DNA from: JBCFBK01 sp038562555
GTDB taxonomy: Bacteria > Bacteroidota > Bacteroidia > Bacteroidales > Prolixibacteraceae
NCBI GenBank assembly: GCA_038562555.1
Contig: JBCFBK010000001.1
Location: forward strand, 124,001-188,000
DNA: 64,000 nt
Reading direction: 5' to 3'
The notes beneath the pieces were generated by a model, which did not search any database, was not told the origin of the DNA, and was given only the letters and a program-made list of their open reading frames with translations. Each line of letters begins with the position of its first letter. Position 1 is the first letter of the stretch. This document shows, one piece after another, positions 17,682 to 27,168 of this stretch. Made by a program: the position numbers and the translations under genes.

Positions 17682-18671
17682 ATGAACTACCTTGCAAATG
17701 CGGACCGCTATGAGGTGATGCCCTACAACCGTTGCGGCCGTTCCGGATTAAAGCTGCCGGCGCTTTCACTGGGCCTGTGGCATAACTTTGGCGGCGTTGA
17801 TGTGTTTGAGAATGGGCGTGCAATCGTTCTGCGGGCATTCGACCTGGGCATTACCCATTTTGACCTGGCCAATAATTATGGACCTCCCCCGGGATCGGCT
17901 GAAGAAAATTTCGGCAAGATCCTGAAACAGGACCTTGCTCCCTACAGGGATGAACTGGTCATTTCCAGCAAAGCCGGCTATCTGATGTGGCCGGGTCCAT
18001 ATGGGGAATGGGGAAGCCGAAAATATTTGCTGGCCAGTCTGGATCAGAGTTTGAAACGCATGGGGCTCGATTATGTTGACATTTTCTATTCTCATCGCCC
18101 CGATCCTGACACTCCCCTCGAAGAAACGATGTTTGCCTTAAATCAGGCAGTCAGGCAAGGAAAGGCGCTTTATGCGGGGATTTCAAATTATCCTCCGGAA
18201 ATGGCCAGGGAAGCGGCCCGCATCCTGCGAAGCCTGAATACCCCCTGTCTGATCCACCAGCCCAGGTACTCCATGTTTGAACGGTGGGTCGAAGACGGAC
18301 TACTCGATGTTCTGGAAGAAGAAGGCATAGGCTGTATTGCCTTTTCACCGCTGGCCCAGGGACTGCTCACCGATAAATACCTGAAAGGAATACCCGAAGG
18401 TTCAAGGGCATCGAAGTCCTGGGGATTTTTAAAACCAAATCAGGTTGAACCTGCTCTCGGAAAAGTAGCGAAGCTAAACGATATCGCCCTACACCGCGGT
18501 CAGACGCTGGCGCAAATGGCCCTCGCGTGGATCCTGAGAGACCGGCGGGTTACCTCGGTGCTGATTGGCGCCAGCTCGGTACAACAACTGGAAGATTGCG
18601 TACAAATGACCCGCGTACCATTTTTTTCGCCGGAAGAACTCCGGCAGATCGAAAATATCCTTAAAACATAA
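17682..18671 (+). CDS. Aldo/keto reductase, L-glyceraldehyde 3-phosphate reductase type
   Basis: About 329 residues from ATG 17682. The family reduces aldehydes with NADPH. The barrel motifs FDLANNYGPP (with catalytic Asp and Tyr), SSKAGY (Lys) and YSHRPDP (His) give the catalytic tetrad. Overall similarity is to YghZ/Gpr, which acts on L-glyceraldehyde 3-phosphate and methylglyoxal. Cytoplasmic, no signal. Single gene, closed by a long hairpin. Confidence 0.88.
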   Translation: MNYLANADRYEVMPYNRCGRSGLKLPALSLGLWHNFGGVDVFENGRAIVLRAFDLGITHFDLANNYGPPPGSAEENFGKILKQDLAPYRDELVISSKAGYLMWPGPYGEWGSRKYLLASLDQSLKRMGLDYVDIFYSHRPDPDTPLEETMFALNQAVRQGKALYAGISNYPPEMAREAARILRSLNTPCLIHQPRYSMFERWVEDGLLDVLEEEGIGCIAFSPLAQGLLTDKYLKGIPEGSRASKSWGFLKPNQVEPALGKVAKLNDIALHRGQTLAQMALAWILRDRRVTSVLIGASSVQQLEDCVQMTRVPFFSPEELRQIENILKT

Positions 18672-18674
18672 AAA

Positions 18675-18717
18675 ATGATGCATGATGAAAGCCCTGGTGA
18701 CTTTCATCATGCATCAT
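18675..18717. terminator. Long perfect hairpin between convergent genes
   Basis: 17-bp perfect inverted repeat (arms 18675-18691 and 18701-18717) with a 9-base loop, preceded by an A-run and followed by a weak T-rich stretch. It sits between the rightward reductase and the leftward ompA-like gene and probably ends both. Confidence 0.8.
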
Positions 18718-18741
18718 ACATATTTAAAACCAAACTATTAA

Positions 18742-19416
18742 TTAGTTCTGACCGGCTTCTTTCTGAGCCTCATTGATCATTTTCTGGTTTGCCGTAATAA
18801 CAAATTCAACCCGGCGGTTTTCTGCCCGGCCGGCTTCTGTGTTATTATCGTATTTAGGGCTCATTTCACCGTAACCTCTTGTGGTAATCCGGCTGCCATT
18901 GATATTTTTCTGAAGCAGGTAAGCAGAAACAGCGCCTGCCCTTTTCTCGGAAAGTGTCTGATTATACTGTTCAGAACCTGAACTGTCAGTATGTCCCTGG
19001 ATCTCAATATTCGTATCGGGGTATTCATTCAGAACAGTAACCAGTTTATTCAGGTTTCCGGTAGCATCCGGAGTCAGGCTGAAACTGTTCAATGCAAAAA
19101 GAACACTGCTGTCAAATTCGACACTAATCCCTTCACCAACGCGTTCTACTTTAGCGTCGGGAACCGAATTCTCAATTTCCTGAGCCTGTTTATCCATTTT
19201 ACGGCCAATGATTGTACCCGCGGTACCACCCACAGCAGCACCCAGAACGGCTCCGAGAGCCGTATTACCTGAAGCTTTACCAATAACAGCTCCCACTGCA
19301 CCACCACCGGCTGCTCCGATTACCGCCCCTTTTTGGGTTTTATTCATTGAAGCACAGCCACTTAAAAGCAGAGCTGCCGACATCAGCATAATTGTAAAAG
19401 AATTTCGAATGTTCAT
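18742..19416 (-). CDS. OmpA family lipoprotein with glycine zipper
   Basis: About 224 residues from ATG 19416, chosen because it opens the lipoprotein signal MNIRNSF...LLLSGCASM. A Gly/Ala-rich glycine-zipper segment follows (residues about 30-70, repeated GAVIGAAGG-like) and may insert in or contact the outer membrane. The C-terminal about 110 residues are an OmpA domain (IQGHTDSSGSEQYN, LSEKRA, GYGEMSP, NRRVEF) that binds peptidoglycan. The role is an envelope anchor of the YiaD type. Confidence 0.9.
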   Translation of the reverse strand: MNIRNSFTIMLMSAALLLSGCASMNKTQKGAVIGAAGGGAVGAVIGKASGNTALGAVLGAAVGGTAGTIIGRKMDKQAQEIENSVPDAKVERVGEGISVEFDSSVLFALNSFSLTPDATGNLNKLVTVLNEYPDTNIEIQGHTDSSGSEQYNQTLSEKRAGAVSAYLLQKNINGSRITTRGYGEMSPKYDNNTEAGRAENRRVEFVITANQKMINEAQKEAGQN

Positions 19417-19563
19417 AGGTTTATTTTTTAAAATTTTAATTACGCAAAATTTGCATGCAAACTTGCCATGGAGCACGCCAGTTGTATTACGCTTGCTCCC
19501 GGAATTTGTTACTTCAAATGTTATTCCAAAAAAATGGCAAATTGTCCCGGACAGGTGTCAGGG

Positions 19564-20484
19564 TTATTTTCTGAAAGAAAAACTGGTCGTGCCGATATTG
19601 TCTCCGTCAGCGAAAACATCAATGGTATAAACGCCTGGCATAAACGGGTTCTCGCCTTGATTGTCCCAAAAAATATTTACCGGAAGTTCATTTCCTTCAT
19701 AAGTTACTTCCCTCATAGCCGAGTAAGGAATCTTCAAATCCTCAAATTGAAAAAGGTCTTTATTCGATTTGATAAGAAGTATCTGATCAGGCCGCAGAAT
19801 ACGAACATAAATATTCTTATTCCCTCGCCGGGCCGTCACGTTTTTACTCAATGTGAAGCTGACCATCAATTTCTCCGCCTTGTCGCGGCTGTTGATCTCG
19901 CTCCCTTTCTTATTGATCCCCGCAACCCGGAGATTTAACGCTTCAAGTTGCGAGGCCCGTTCCACCCGTTGCGACAACTGATTCTTTTCTTCCTGAAGCG
20001 TTTTGTTCTGTGTTTCTATCGCTATGTATTCCTGCTTCACCTGTTCGTTCTCGGCAAGCAGTTGCTGATTTCTGCGATTCAGTGAATCAACCTGCACAAT
20101 GTAATTGCGCATGATCCGCCGTAATGAGCCAACTTCATCCTGATACCTGCTGATTTGCTCATAACTGGCCTTTTTGAGCTGACCGATTTCAAGCTTCAGA
20201 TCTTCCACCCGGGTACGGGCAACGAATAATTCGTTGTTAAGCGTGTCGTTATCCGTTTTCAGGGCATCGTAACTTCGCACAATCTCATTGAGTTCGGTTT
20301 GAAGCGATTCCTTTTCAGCATTCAGCGAGCCTATAATTTTCTTATTTTCATTCCGTTGCATGAAAAACAAGACGATCACAATTACCAAAATCACCGAAAG
20401 AAAGATCACAATCAGATTATTTCTTCTCTCCCGATCCGTCTGTCCAAGTGAAAACCTCCTTTTGGCTTCTTCCATACCAGCCAT
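19564..20484 (-). CDS. Membrane-anchored coiled-coil protein of unknown function
   Basis: 306 residues. A single transmembrane helix (NLIVIFLSVILVIVIVLFF) lies near residues 23-41, followed by a coiled coil from about 45 to 185 with many Glu, Gln, Asn and Leu. A C-terminal beta-rich domain of about 110 residues (MVSFTLSKNV...VYTIDVFADGDNIGTTSF) follows, probably periplasmic. The layout suggests an envelope organiser or sensor. I recognise no named family. It is followed upstream in the transcript by DUF3108 and Ig-like envelope genes, all leftward. Confidence 0.65.
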   Translation of the reverse strand: MAGMEEAKRRFSLGQTDRERRNNLIVIFLSVILVIVIVLFFMQRNENKKIIGSLNAEKESLQTELNEIVRSYDALKTDNDTLNNELFVARTRVEDLKLEIGQLKKASYEQISRYQDEVGSLRRIMRNYIVQVDSLNRRNQQLLAENEQVKQEYIAIETQNKTLQEEKNQLSQRVERASQLEALNLRVAGINKKGSEINSRDKAEKLMVSFTLSKNVTARRGNKNIYVRILRPDQILLIKSNKDLFQFEDLKIPYSAMREVTYEGNELPVNIFWDNQGENPFMPGVYTIDVFADGDNIGTTSFSFRK

Positions 20485-20529
20485 ATCTTCAAATTTTTTA
20501 AGCGTGCGTTTACGACGGTAAAATTAGCA

Positions 20530-21408
20530 TTATTTTACTTTTATTTCTGAGGTTAACGGATATTTCAGTTTTTGCTCTTCCAGAAGGATTGCCTTTACCC
20601 AGCCAACCAGGATCTTTGTTTCCACCATCACAGGCAGCCTGTTCCTGTCAGCGGTAACCCAAACCTTCATGTGTTCACCTCCCGGGAAAAAATCGCCTTC
20701 GAGCAGCCAAACTGACATTTTATGGCATAGGAATTCACGATTATTCCGCGTCTTAACCTTTTCAGTACCCAGATAACGAAAGTATAACTCTTCCGTCTTA
20801 TTATCAACCAACATTTTAAAATTAACTTTCTGTCCCGTCTTCATCTGCTCAAATTCGAGTCCGCGAAAGTAATAAGCGCTGCTGAGCAAATCGTGTACCC
20901 CTTTTGAATAGCTTAAGCGGTCAGAAAACGGCTTTTCATTTTCCCGGTCTATGCGGGAATGGATTTGCCCCTTTTCCGGAAAAAATTGATACTCATGCGA
21001 AGAATGGCCTTTCCCATGATTTACCGTTCGTCTGAACCACAATGGCTCAAAGCCCTGCCAGGAAAGGACAGATTCGAAGGTGTCCCTGACCGAATAGAAA
21101 ACGTCGTATGCTTTGTAGGTTTTCCCTACCGCCTTTAAATGCCAGGCTTTCTGGTTTTTATATTGAATCGTGTCGCATCCGAACAAAACCTCTCCGGCGT
21201 TCATCCAGATGAAATGCCAGTTGAAATAGGCGCCGTACAAAGCTGTTTCACCGGGAACAAAGGGTGTGTTTTCTTTTTGCGCATATCCCTGAAAATCCTG
21301 AAGCAGCAGAATTCCTGCAAACAGCAGAGCAATGCCGCTAGCGAAGGCTTTTCTTTGCGGGTTTTGAACTTTTATTTTTCTTATCCTTCGCATCCTGTTC
21401 CTCATCAA
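20530..21408 (-). CDS. DUF3108 domain-containing exported protein
   Basis: 292 residues. After a basic start and a hydrophobic signal (ASGIALLFAGILLLQ, ending near YAQ) comes a DUF3108 beta-barrel-like domain (GETALYGAYFNWHFIWMNAG, then the long strand series). The domain is widespread in Bacteroidota envelopes and has no assigned reaction. Its start overlaps the end of the upstream Ig-like gene by 56-71 nt depending on which Met is used (21408, 21405 or 21393), an unusually long same-strand overlap. Confidence 0.8.
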   Translation of the reverse strand: MMRNRMRRIRKIKVQNPQRKAFASGIALLFAGILLLQDFQGYAQKENTPFVPGETALYGAYFNWHFIWMNAGEVLFGCDTIQYKNQKAWHLKAVGKTYKAYDVFYSVRDTFESVLSWQGFEPLWFRRTVNHGKGHSSHEYQFFPEKGQIHSRIDRENEKPFSDRLSYSKGVHDLLSSAYYFRGLEFEQMKTGQKVNFKMLVDNKTEELYFRYLGTEKVKTRNNREFLCHKMSVWLLEGDFFPGGEHMKVWVTADRNRLPVMVETKILVGWVKAILLEEQKLKYPLTSEIKVK

Positions 21409-23332
21409 TCAGCTCTTTTTTGCGTTGAAGGTCATCCGGCAACACCCAGTCTTCGTGTACTTCAAAGTTGGAGCGTATTTTGATCACTTTTGAATAATAA
21501 ACCACCCTTTCAGGCTGCTCCCGCTGTTTCAGGTCGCCGGTATCCCAATGACCATTCCGATTCCGGTCGACGATCAGCTTAATTTTATACTTTTCGGGCT
21601 TTACAAAAGGAAAAACGATCTCCTGGTCCTTCTCAATCAGGATCTGATTCAATACTTCTTCCTTTTCGGTGTTTTTCAGCAATTGCACAATGCAGTTTCC
21701 CGGGACATGGGTAATATTCATGAAAATTTTACCATAAAAATTTTGCTTCTGCGTCGTAAATTCCTGGTCGATCGCGGAAGAAGGCTGTCCTGAGAACGTC
21801 ATCGCCGCTGCCGAATCGATTACAATCCGGTATCGTCCCTCAAACACCCAGGGATGCCGCACCCTGTATTTCCTTGCCAGGATCGTGTCCTGCTCAACGT
21901 CAAACGTGCGCATCTCTTCCAACGTATCCACTTTCTGGTAAAGATGTATTTTTGAATAATCAAATGCAGCGAGGGGCTCAGGCGCCTCGATCGCGACAGG
22001 CAAATAAGGATCAAAGCCATCCGTCACGTTGGTTTGCAGTGAAAAATTCTGAATAACAGGAGTTTCCTCTTTGTCTTTTTTTCGTCTCCCCCTTTGAATC
22101 GGATCCTTATAAATCAATTCCAGCGTGTCCAGCTTAGACGTCAGTTGATTCAGCGTATCAAGTGTCTCGTATTTCAGCTGAAGCATCAACGTATCGCTGC
22201 TACTCACCACTGTGTCGGTGATCCAAAGAAGAATAGAGTCTCTTCCGGCATTGTACTCCGGATAAAACCACCGTGGAGGGGCAGGCTGAGGCGAAAGAAG
22301 ATTCACCCGGAACGAGTCGCTCACACTGTTTGAAAAATAAAACCTGATCAGATTTCTTTGATCACGCGTATAATCGTCGAGAAAATTTTCAAATGTGTTT
22401 TCCTTGAACATCAGCAAATAATGAGGAATCATTTCTGCTTTTGAGGCCTGCCTTCCCGGCTTTAGCGAATCGGCGTCAAATACTCCCGGGACAATCCTTT
22501 CAGACGTTGCCAGGCTATCGATATTAATTTTGCGGGAAATCGTCCCTTCATCAGCGAGCGTGTCGATAACCGCCTGCAAGGAATCGGCAATCTCGCGAAA
22601 ATGGACGCTGTCCAGATTGACGGTTCCTGAAATTCCCGGGTCGGAAGGGCTGGCCAGGGAATCAAAAAAGGCGATCCTTTCTCCCGGTTGATTATAATTC
22701 ATGCTGTTGTCTGCATCTTCCAGGGCAAACAGCCGGTATTTCCCTTTGGCAACATTGGTGAAGGTATAAAACCCTTCCTCGTCGGTCCGGCCAATGTATT
22801 TCGGCAACTTGTCACGGAACGAAGAAAGACTGTCGGACGCCTCATATAAAAGAACGGTGGCATCTTCGACCGGTTCCATATTTAGGGCATTCAGGACATA
22901 TCCCCCGAGCATCAGGCTGTCGAACTCAGGCCCTGTGCTGAAGGCAAAACGAAAATCATCCAGCGGGTTCTTTTCATTGTTATCAGCAATGGCATCTCTG
23001 AAATCGAGCGAATACGTTACATTCGGCCTGAGGCTGTCGCCAAGCTCAATGGTCAGTGTTTTGGACTTTGTCCGGATCACTGGTTTCTTTTCCATAGGGG
23101 GCGAAACCACCAGCATGGTACTGAGCTCGTCGGAGATCACAAATTCGTTGAAGGTGATACTTACCGAATTACCTTTAAAATTCCGTGTGTTCTGTTCCGG
23201 AACCGTCCTGACAACCACAGGAGGTATACTGTCTTTGTCGCCTCCGGTAGGCATACCCGGATTTGCACATGAAGTGGTAAACACCAGATAGGAAATATAC
23301 GAGAAAAGTAATATGACGAGTATTTTTTTCAT
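21338..23332 (-). CDS. Ig-like domain lipoprotein
   Basis: About 664 residues from ATG 23332, which starts the lipoprotein signal MKKILVILLF...FTTSCANPG. Residues about 35-125 form a bacterial Ig-like (Big_5) domain with PPVVVRTVPE and ITFNEFV, followed by a carboxypeptidase-regulatory-like fold (GGYVLNALNMEPVEDATVLLY). The remainder is repeated beta sandwich, ending in a highly charged Lys/Glu tail (about 30 residues). It is expected on the outer face of the outer membrane or in the periplasm. The family is common and functionally uncharacterised in Bacteroidota. Confidence 0.82.
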   Translation of the reverse strand: MKKILVILLFSYISYLVFTTSCANPGMPTGGDKDSIPPVVVRTVPEQNTRNFKGNSVSITFNEFVISDELSTMLVVSPPMEKKPVIRTKSKTLTIELGDSLRPNVTYSLDFRDAIADNNEKNPLDDFRFAFSTGPEFDSLMLGGYVLNALNMEPVEDATVLLYEASDSLSSFRDKLPKYIGRTDEEGFYTFTNVAKGKYRLFALEDADNSMNYNQPGERIAFFDSLASPSDPGISGTVNLDSVHFREIADSLQAVIDTLADEGTISRKINIDSLATSERIVPGVFDADSLKPGRQASKAEMIPHYLLMFKENTFENFLDDYTRDQRNLIRFYFSNSVSDSFRVNLLSPQPAPPRWFYPEYNAGRDSILLWITDTVVSSSDTLMLQLKYETLDTLNQLTSKLDTLELIYKDPIQRGRRKKDKEETPVIQNFSLQTNVTDGFDPYLPVAIEAPEPLAAFDYSKIHLYQKVDTLEEMRTFDVEQDTILARKYRVRHPWVFEGRYRIVIDSAAAMTFSGQPSSAIDQEFTTQKQNFYGKIFMNITHVPGNCIVQLLKNTEKEEVLNQILIEKDQEIVFPFVKPEKYKIKLIVDRNRNGHWDTGDLKQREQPERVVYYSKVIKIRSNFEVHEDWVLPDDLQRKKELIDEEQDAKDKKNKSSKPAKKSLR

Positions 23333-23380
23333 GTGCACGATTTCATTCCACTCAGTATATGCGGCAAAGATAAAATATAG

Positions 23381-23408
23381 ACACAAGTATCAAGACACAA
23401 GATACAAG
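23381..23408. repeat. Heptad repeat array (ACACAAG type)
   Basis: Four 7-base units (ACACAAG twice, TATCAAG, ATACAAG) between the Ig-like lipoprotein and glmS. The first 21 bases match the array at 10064 exactly. Confidence 0.65.
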
Positions 23409-23482
23409 ATTTTGCAAGTGATCGTGTAGCGGGGCGTCATTCCTGCATCCGCAAAGCTGAAATTGAGTTCGCGGGTCGCTGC

Positions 23483-25321
23483 TTATTCGACGGTGACCGA
23501 TTTGGCAAGGTTCCTGGGCTGATCGACGTCGCAGCCCCTCAATACAGCAATATAATAAGCAAAAAGTTGCAGGGGAACCACCGTCAGCAGGGCTGCAACC
23601 GCCGGATGGCATTCCGGGATCACAAACACATCGTCGGCCATGTTTCTTAAGCCGTTATCATCCTCGGTAACGACGGCGATTATATTTCCCTTCCGGGCCT
23701 TCACTTCCTGAATATTGCTGATCACCTTCTCATAGTAACTGTCGCGGGCAGAAACGACCACGACAGGCAAATTATCATCGACCAGGGCAATAGGTCCGTG
23801 TTTCATCTCCCCGGCAGCATAACCTTCAGCATGGATATAAGAGATTTCCTTTAGCTTCAGGGCACCTTCAAGCGCCACCGGATATAAGTATCCGCGTCCC
23901 AGGTACAGGGCGTCGTTGGCATCCTTATATTTTTCAGCTATTTTTCTGATGTGCGGATGGCTCATCAGAATGGTCTGGACTTTCTCGGGAATGGCAAGCA
24001 TTTCCCTGATAAGTTGTTCATACAGGTCCTGGTCAATTTTTCCGCGTTCCCTGGCGAGCTTAAAGGCAAAAAGCGTCAAAACCGTCACCTGCGCCGTAAA
24101 TGCCTTTGTTGAAGCAACCCCGATCTCCGTTCCGGCATGGGTATAAACACCCGCATCGGTTTCGCGGGCAATGCTTGAGCCTACAACGTTACATACCCCG
24201 AGAATCAACGCCCCCTGGGCTTTGGCCATCTTCAGTGCTGCGAGGGTGTCGGCTGTTTCGCCGCTCTGACTCACTGCAATAACAATATCACCATGGTTAA
24301 TGACCGGCTTCCGGTAACGGAACTCCGAAGCAAACTCAACCTCAACCGGCACCCGCGCATATTCCTCGATCAGATACTCCGCGACAAGGGCTGCATGCCA
24401 TGAGGTACCACATCCGATAATGATAATCCGGTTCGCTTTCACAATTTGAGGAAAAACATCCAGCAGTCCGCCCAGCACAATCTCATGCTGGTCAGGTTTA
24501 ATCCTGCCCCTGTAGGTATCCTGTATCGTTTTAGGTTGCTCAAAAATCTCCTTGATCATGAAATGATCAAAATCCCCCTTTTCAAGATCGCCAATGCTCA
24601 GATCGACTCTGGTAATCTTAAAATTGGCCGGATCATTGCTGATCGTCTTTAAAGTGAGACTGTTCTTTTCTATGACGGCGACGTTGCCGTCATTTAAATA
24701 AATCACACTGTCTGTATATTCGACAATCGGGCTGGCATCAGAAGCCACAAAATACTCCCCCTGACCAATCCCGATCACCAGCGGACTTCCCATACGGGCA
24801 GCAATCATCCGGTCTTTTTCGTTCATGCAAAGCACAGCGATTCCATAAGCCCCCACGACCTTCGATAAAGCCAGGCGGACCGCCAGTTCGGCATTGTCAA
24901 CTTCTTTCAGATTGTAAAAATATTCGATCAGATTTACCAAAACTTCCGTATCGGTTTCTGATTTGAAAACAAATCCTTTGGCTACAAGATCTTTTTTCAG
25001 CTCATCGTAATTTTCGATGATTCCGTTATGGACCAGAACAAAATTCCCGCCCATCGAGGTATGCGGATGTGCATTTACGTCGTTCGGTTCACCATGTGTT
25101 GCCCAACGGGTGTGGCCAATGCCCATGTGTCCCTGAACATCCTTATCGGCTGCCAATGCTTCCAGTTCACTTACCTTTCCCTTTTTCCTGTAGGTTTTTA
25201 ACGTTGTGTTATAGATGGCAATACCGGCAGAATCATATCCCCGGTATTCAAGTCTTTGCAGTCCTTTAATCAAAACAGGATATGCATTTTTATCACCAAT
25301 GTAACCGACTATTCCGCACAT
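23483..25321 (-). CDS. glmS: Glutamine-fructose-6-phosphate aminotransferase (isomerizing)
   Basis: Makes glucosamine 6-phosphate from fructose 6-phosphate and glutamine, the entry to peptidoglycan and LPS amino sugars. 612 residues. The N-terminal class II glutaminase starts MCGIVGYIG with the catalytic Cys2 exposed after Met removal. Two SIS sugar-isomerase domains follow (GCGTSWHAALV, SQSGETADTL, STKAFTAQV), and the C-terminal loop ends LAKSVTVE. It is 42 bp from the upstream glycogen-synthase-like gene, with no room for a glmS ribozyme. Confidence 0.97.
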   Translation of the reverse strand: MCGIVGYIGDKNAYPVLIKGLQRLEYRGYDSAGIAIYNTTLKTYRKKGKVSELEALAADKDVQGHMGIGHTRWATHGEPNDVNAHPHTSMGGNFVLVHNGIIENYDELKKDLVAKGFVFKSETDTEVLVNLIEYFYNLKEVDNAELAVRLALSKVVGAYGIAVLCMNEKDRMIAARMGSPLVIGIGQGEYFVASDASPIVEYTDSVIYLNDGNVAVIEKNSLTLKTISNDPANFKITRVDLSIGDLEKGDFDHFMIKEIFEQPKTIQDTYRGRIKPDQHEIVLGGLLDVFPQIVKANRIIIIGCGTSWHAALVAEYLIEEYARVPVEVEFASEFRYRKPVINHGDIVIAVSQSGETADTLAALKMAKAQGALILGVCNVVGSSIARETDAGVYTHAGTEIGVASTKAFTAQVTVLTLFAFKLARERGKIDQDLYEQLIREMLAIPEKVQTILMSHPHIRKIAEKYKDANDALYLGRGYLYPVALEGALKLKEISYIHAEGYAAGEMKHGPIALVDDNLPVVVVSARDSYYEKVISNIQEVKARKGNIIAVVTEDDNGLRNMADDVFVIPECHPAVAALLTVVPLQLFAYYIAVLRGCDVDQPRNLAKSVTVE

Positions 25322-25363
25322 AATATAAAATGGGTTAAATATTCCGGCAAACAGGCTGCCTCC

Positions 25364-26167
25364 TCAAAACACCTTTTCATAGAAATCATTATAGGCATCG
25401 ATATAATTTTCCTGTGATTGAAAATTCAGGAAAAGTTTATTCTGAGAACCGATGAATTCAAGGATATCCGGCGATATTTGACCGCTGCCCTGGATGACAC
25501 CATCGGCATGCGCGATCCCCAGTTTCATCATGTTTTCGTACGAAGGAACACCCAACAGTTCCAGTTGTTCGTTCGCAACGCCCTCAATCATCACATTTTG
25601 TTTTACTTTTGGACTTAGTTGCTTTCTAAAATTTTCATTATAAACCGAGAGTACCACCTTCGAGTTAACAAATAGCGGATCGTCGTGATAGGCTGTTTTG
25701 ATGTATAAAGGAACGAGTGAGGTCAGCCATCCGTGACAATGGATCAGATCGGGAGCCCAACGAAGTTTTATGACTGTCTCAAGCACCCCGCGTGCAAAGA
25801 AAACAGCACGTTCGTCGTTGTCATCGAATTCTTTCCCCTTGCTGTCCTTCAGGACACTCTTCCGCTGAAAATAGTCTTCATTGTCGATAAAATAAACCTG
25901 CATACGCGCGGCCTGAATGGAAGCAACTTTAATGATTAACGGATGGTCAGCGTCATTGATCACCAGATTCATGCCGGAAAGGCGAATAACCTCGTGTAAT
26001 TGATTCCTTCGTTCATTAACACTTCCATACCTCGGCATAAAAGTCCTAATTTCCCTGCCCTTTTCCTGAATTCCCTGTGGCAGATATCTTGATATCAGCG
26101 ACATTTCTGAATCAGGAAGATAAGGCATTATTTCTTGAGAAATGAATAAGACTCTTTTCTTTTCCAT
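25364..26167 (-). CDS. Short glycogen/starch synthase-like protein (GT5 N-terminal domain only)
   Basis: About 267 residues from ATG 26167. The sequence covers the N-terminal Rossmann domain of GT5 glycogen synthase: VLFISQEIMPYL near the start, an IHCHGWLTSLVPLYIK segment and an ADGVIQGSG segment. Full glycogen synthases have about 470-550 residues with a second Rossmann domain that holds much of the ADP-glucose site. That half is absent. The ADP-glucose-binding KxGGL motif near the N-terminus is also replaced, so glucan synthesis is unlikely without a partner. Divergent from panC, an arrangement I recall from other Bacteroidota, which suggests a conserved non-canonical role rather than decay. 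Confidence 0.75.
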   Translation of the reverse strand: MEKKRVLFISQEIMPYLPDSEMSLISRYLPQGIQEKGREIRTFMPRYGSVNERRNQLHEVIRLSGMNLVINDADHPLIIKVASIQAARMQVYFIDNEDYFQRKSVLKDSKGKEFDDNDERAVFFARGVLETVIKLRWAPDLIHCHGWLTSLVPLYIKTAYHDDPLFVNSKVVLSVYNENFRKQLSPKVKQNVMIEGVANEQLELLGVPSYENMMKLGIAHADGVIQGSGQISPDILEFIGSQNKLFLNFQSQENYIDAYNDFYEKVF

Positions 26168-26284
26168 GAAAAACACGATAAATTAATATGCAAAATTAAT
26201 AAAATATAGTGAATATTCAATTTAGGCCTATTGCCCCCACTTAAAACTTAAAGCCTCTCTTCGTTTTGTTTTAATTTATTTATT

Positions 26285-26292
26285 TACTTTTG
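26285..26292 (+). promoter_or_regulatory. -7 promoter element for panCD
   Basis: TACTTTTG matches TAnnTTTG, with TTTG at 26265-26268 upstream (16-bp spacer, shorter than the usual 19 or so). Confidence 0.5.
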
Positions 26293-26313
26293 CAGCCTAA
26301 TTTATGATGTCAG

Positions 26314-27156
26314 ATGCTGGCTGTAAAGGAAATAAATGATCTTAAATCATTGATCAGCGCGAAGAAAAGTGAAGGAAAAACGATTGGTTTTGTTCCGACA
26401 ATGGGGGCACTGCACGCCGGACATCTTTCACTCGTTAAACAGGCCGGGGAGCAGACTGATTTTGTTGTAGTCAGTATTTTCGTTAACCCGACCCAGTTTA
26501 ATAACCCGAACGACCTGATCAGATACCCGCGAAACCTGGATCGCGATCTGGCATTGCTGGAGCCGACAGCCTGCCAGCTTGTTTTTGCCCCGGAGGTGGA
26601 AACGATGTATCCGGAACCCGATACCCGCCGGTTTAACTTCGGTGCGCTGGAACAGGTGATGGAAGGCAAATACCGCCCCGGGCATTTTAACGGGGTGGCG
26701 CAAATTGTTAGCACGCTTTTTGATTACATTAAGCCTGATAAGGCTTTTTTTGGACTAAAGGATTTTCAGCAGTTGGCCGTTATTAAGGCGATGGTAAAAA
26801 AGTTAAACCTGAAGGTCGAAATCATTCCGTGTCCGATTATTCGAGAAGCCAGCGGGCTCGCTTTAAGTTCCAGGAATGAACGCCTGACAGCCGAAGAAAG
26901 GAAAAATGCAGCTCACATTTATAAGACTTTGACCGAAGCGGGAAACAAAGCCGGACAAATGAACGTAAAAGAGTTGAAGGACTGGGTCATTGAGCAAATA
27001 GATGCCAATGAATATTTAAAGACGGAATATTTTGAAATTGTTGATGATGAAAAGCTTGAGGCGATCCGGGATTGGAACCAGCCACTAAACAAAGTTGGTT
27101 GCATTGCTGTTTTTTGCGGTGAAGTCCGCCTGATCGACAATGTCGTTTTCAATTAA
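26314..27156 (+). CDS. panC: Pantothenate synthetase
   Basis: Joins pantoate and beta-alanine using ATP, the last step of vitamin B5 synthesis. 280 residues, standard. The HIGH-like motif sits in PTMGALHAGH (28-37). Later motifs FVNPTQFN, FFGLKDFQQL and LALSSRNERL (the KMSKS-equivalent) are intact. It is followed after 12 bp by panD, which supplies its beta-alanine, so the operon is self-contained for half the pathway; panB and panE are not in the window. Confidence 0.97.
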   Translation: MLAVKEINDLKSLISAKKSEGKTIGFVPTMGALHAGHLSLVKQAGEQTDFVVVSIFVNPTQFNNPNDLIRYPRNLDRDLALLEPTACQLVFAPEVETMYPEPDTRRFNFGALEQVMEGKYRPGHFNGVAQIVSTLFDYIKPDKAFFGLKDFQQLAVIKAMVKKLNLKVEIIPCPIIREASGLALSSRNERLTAEERKNAAHIYKTLTEAGNKAGQMNVKELKDWVIEQIDANEYLKTEYFEIVDDEKLEAIRDWNQPLNKVGCIAVFCGEVRLIDNVVFN

Positions 27157-27168
27157 AGATAGAAAGAA

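Noticed and set aside
25322..25363. glmS ribozyme upstream of glmS
   Set aside because: Only 42 bp separate glmS from the upstream gene, too short for the ribozyme.
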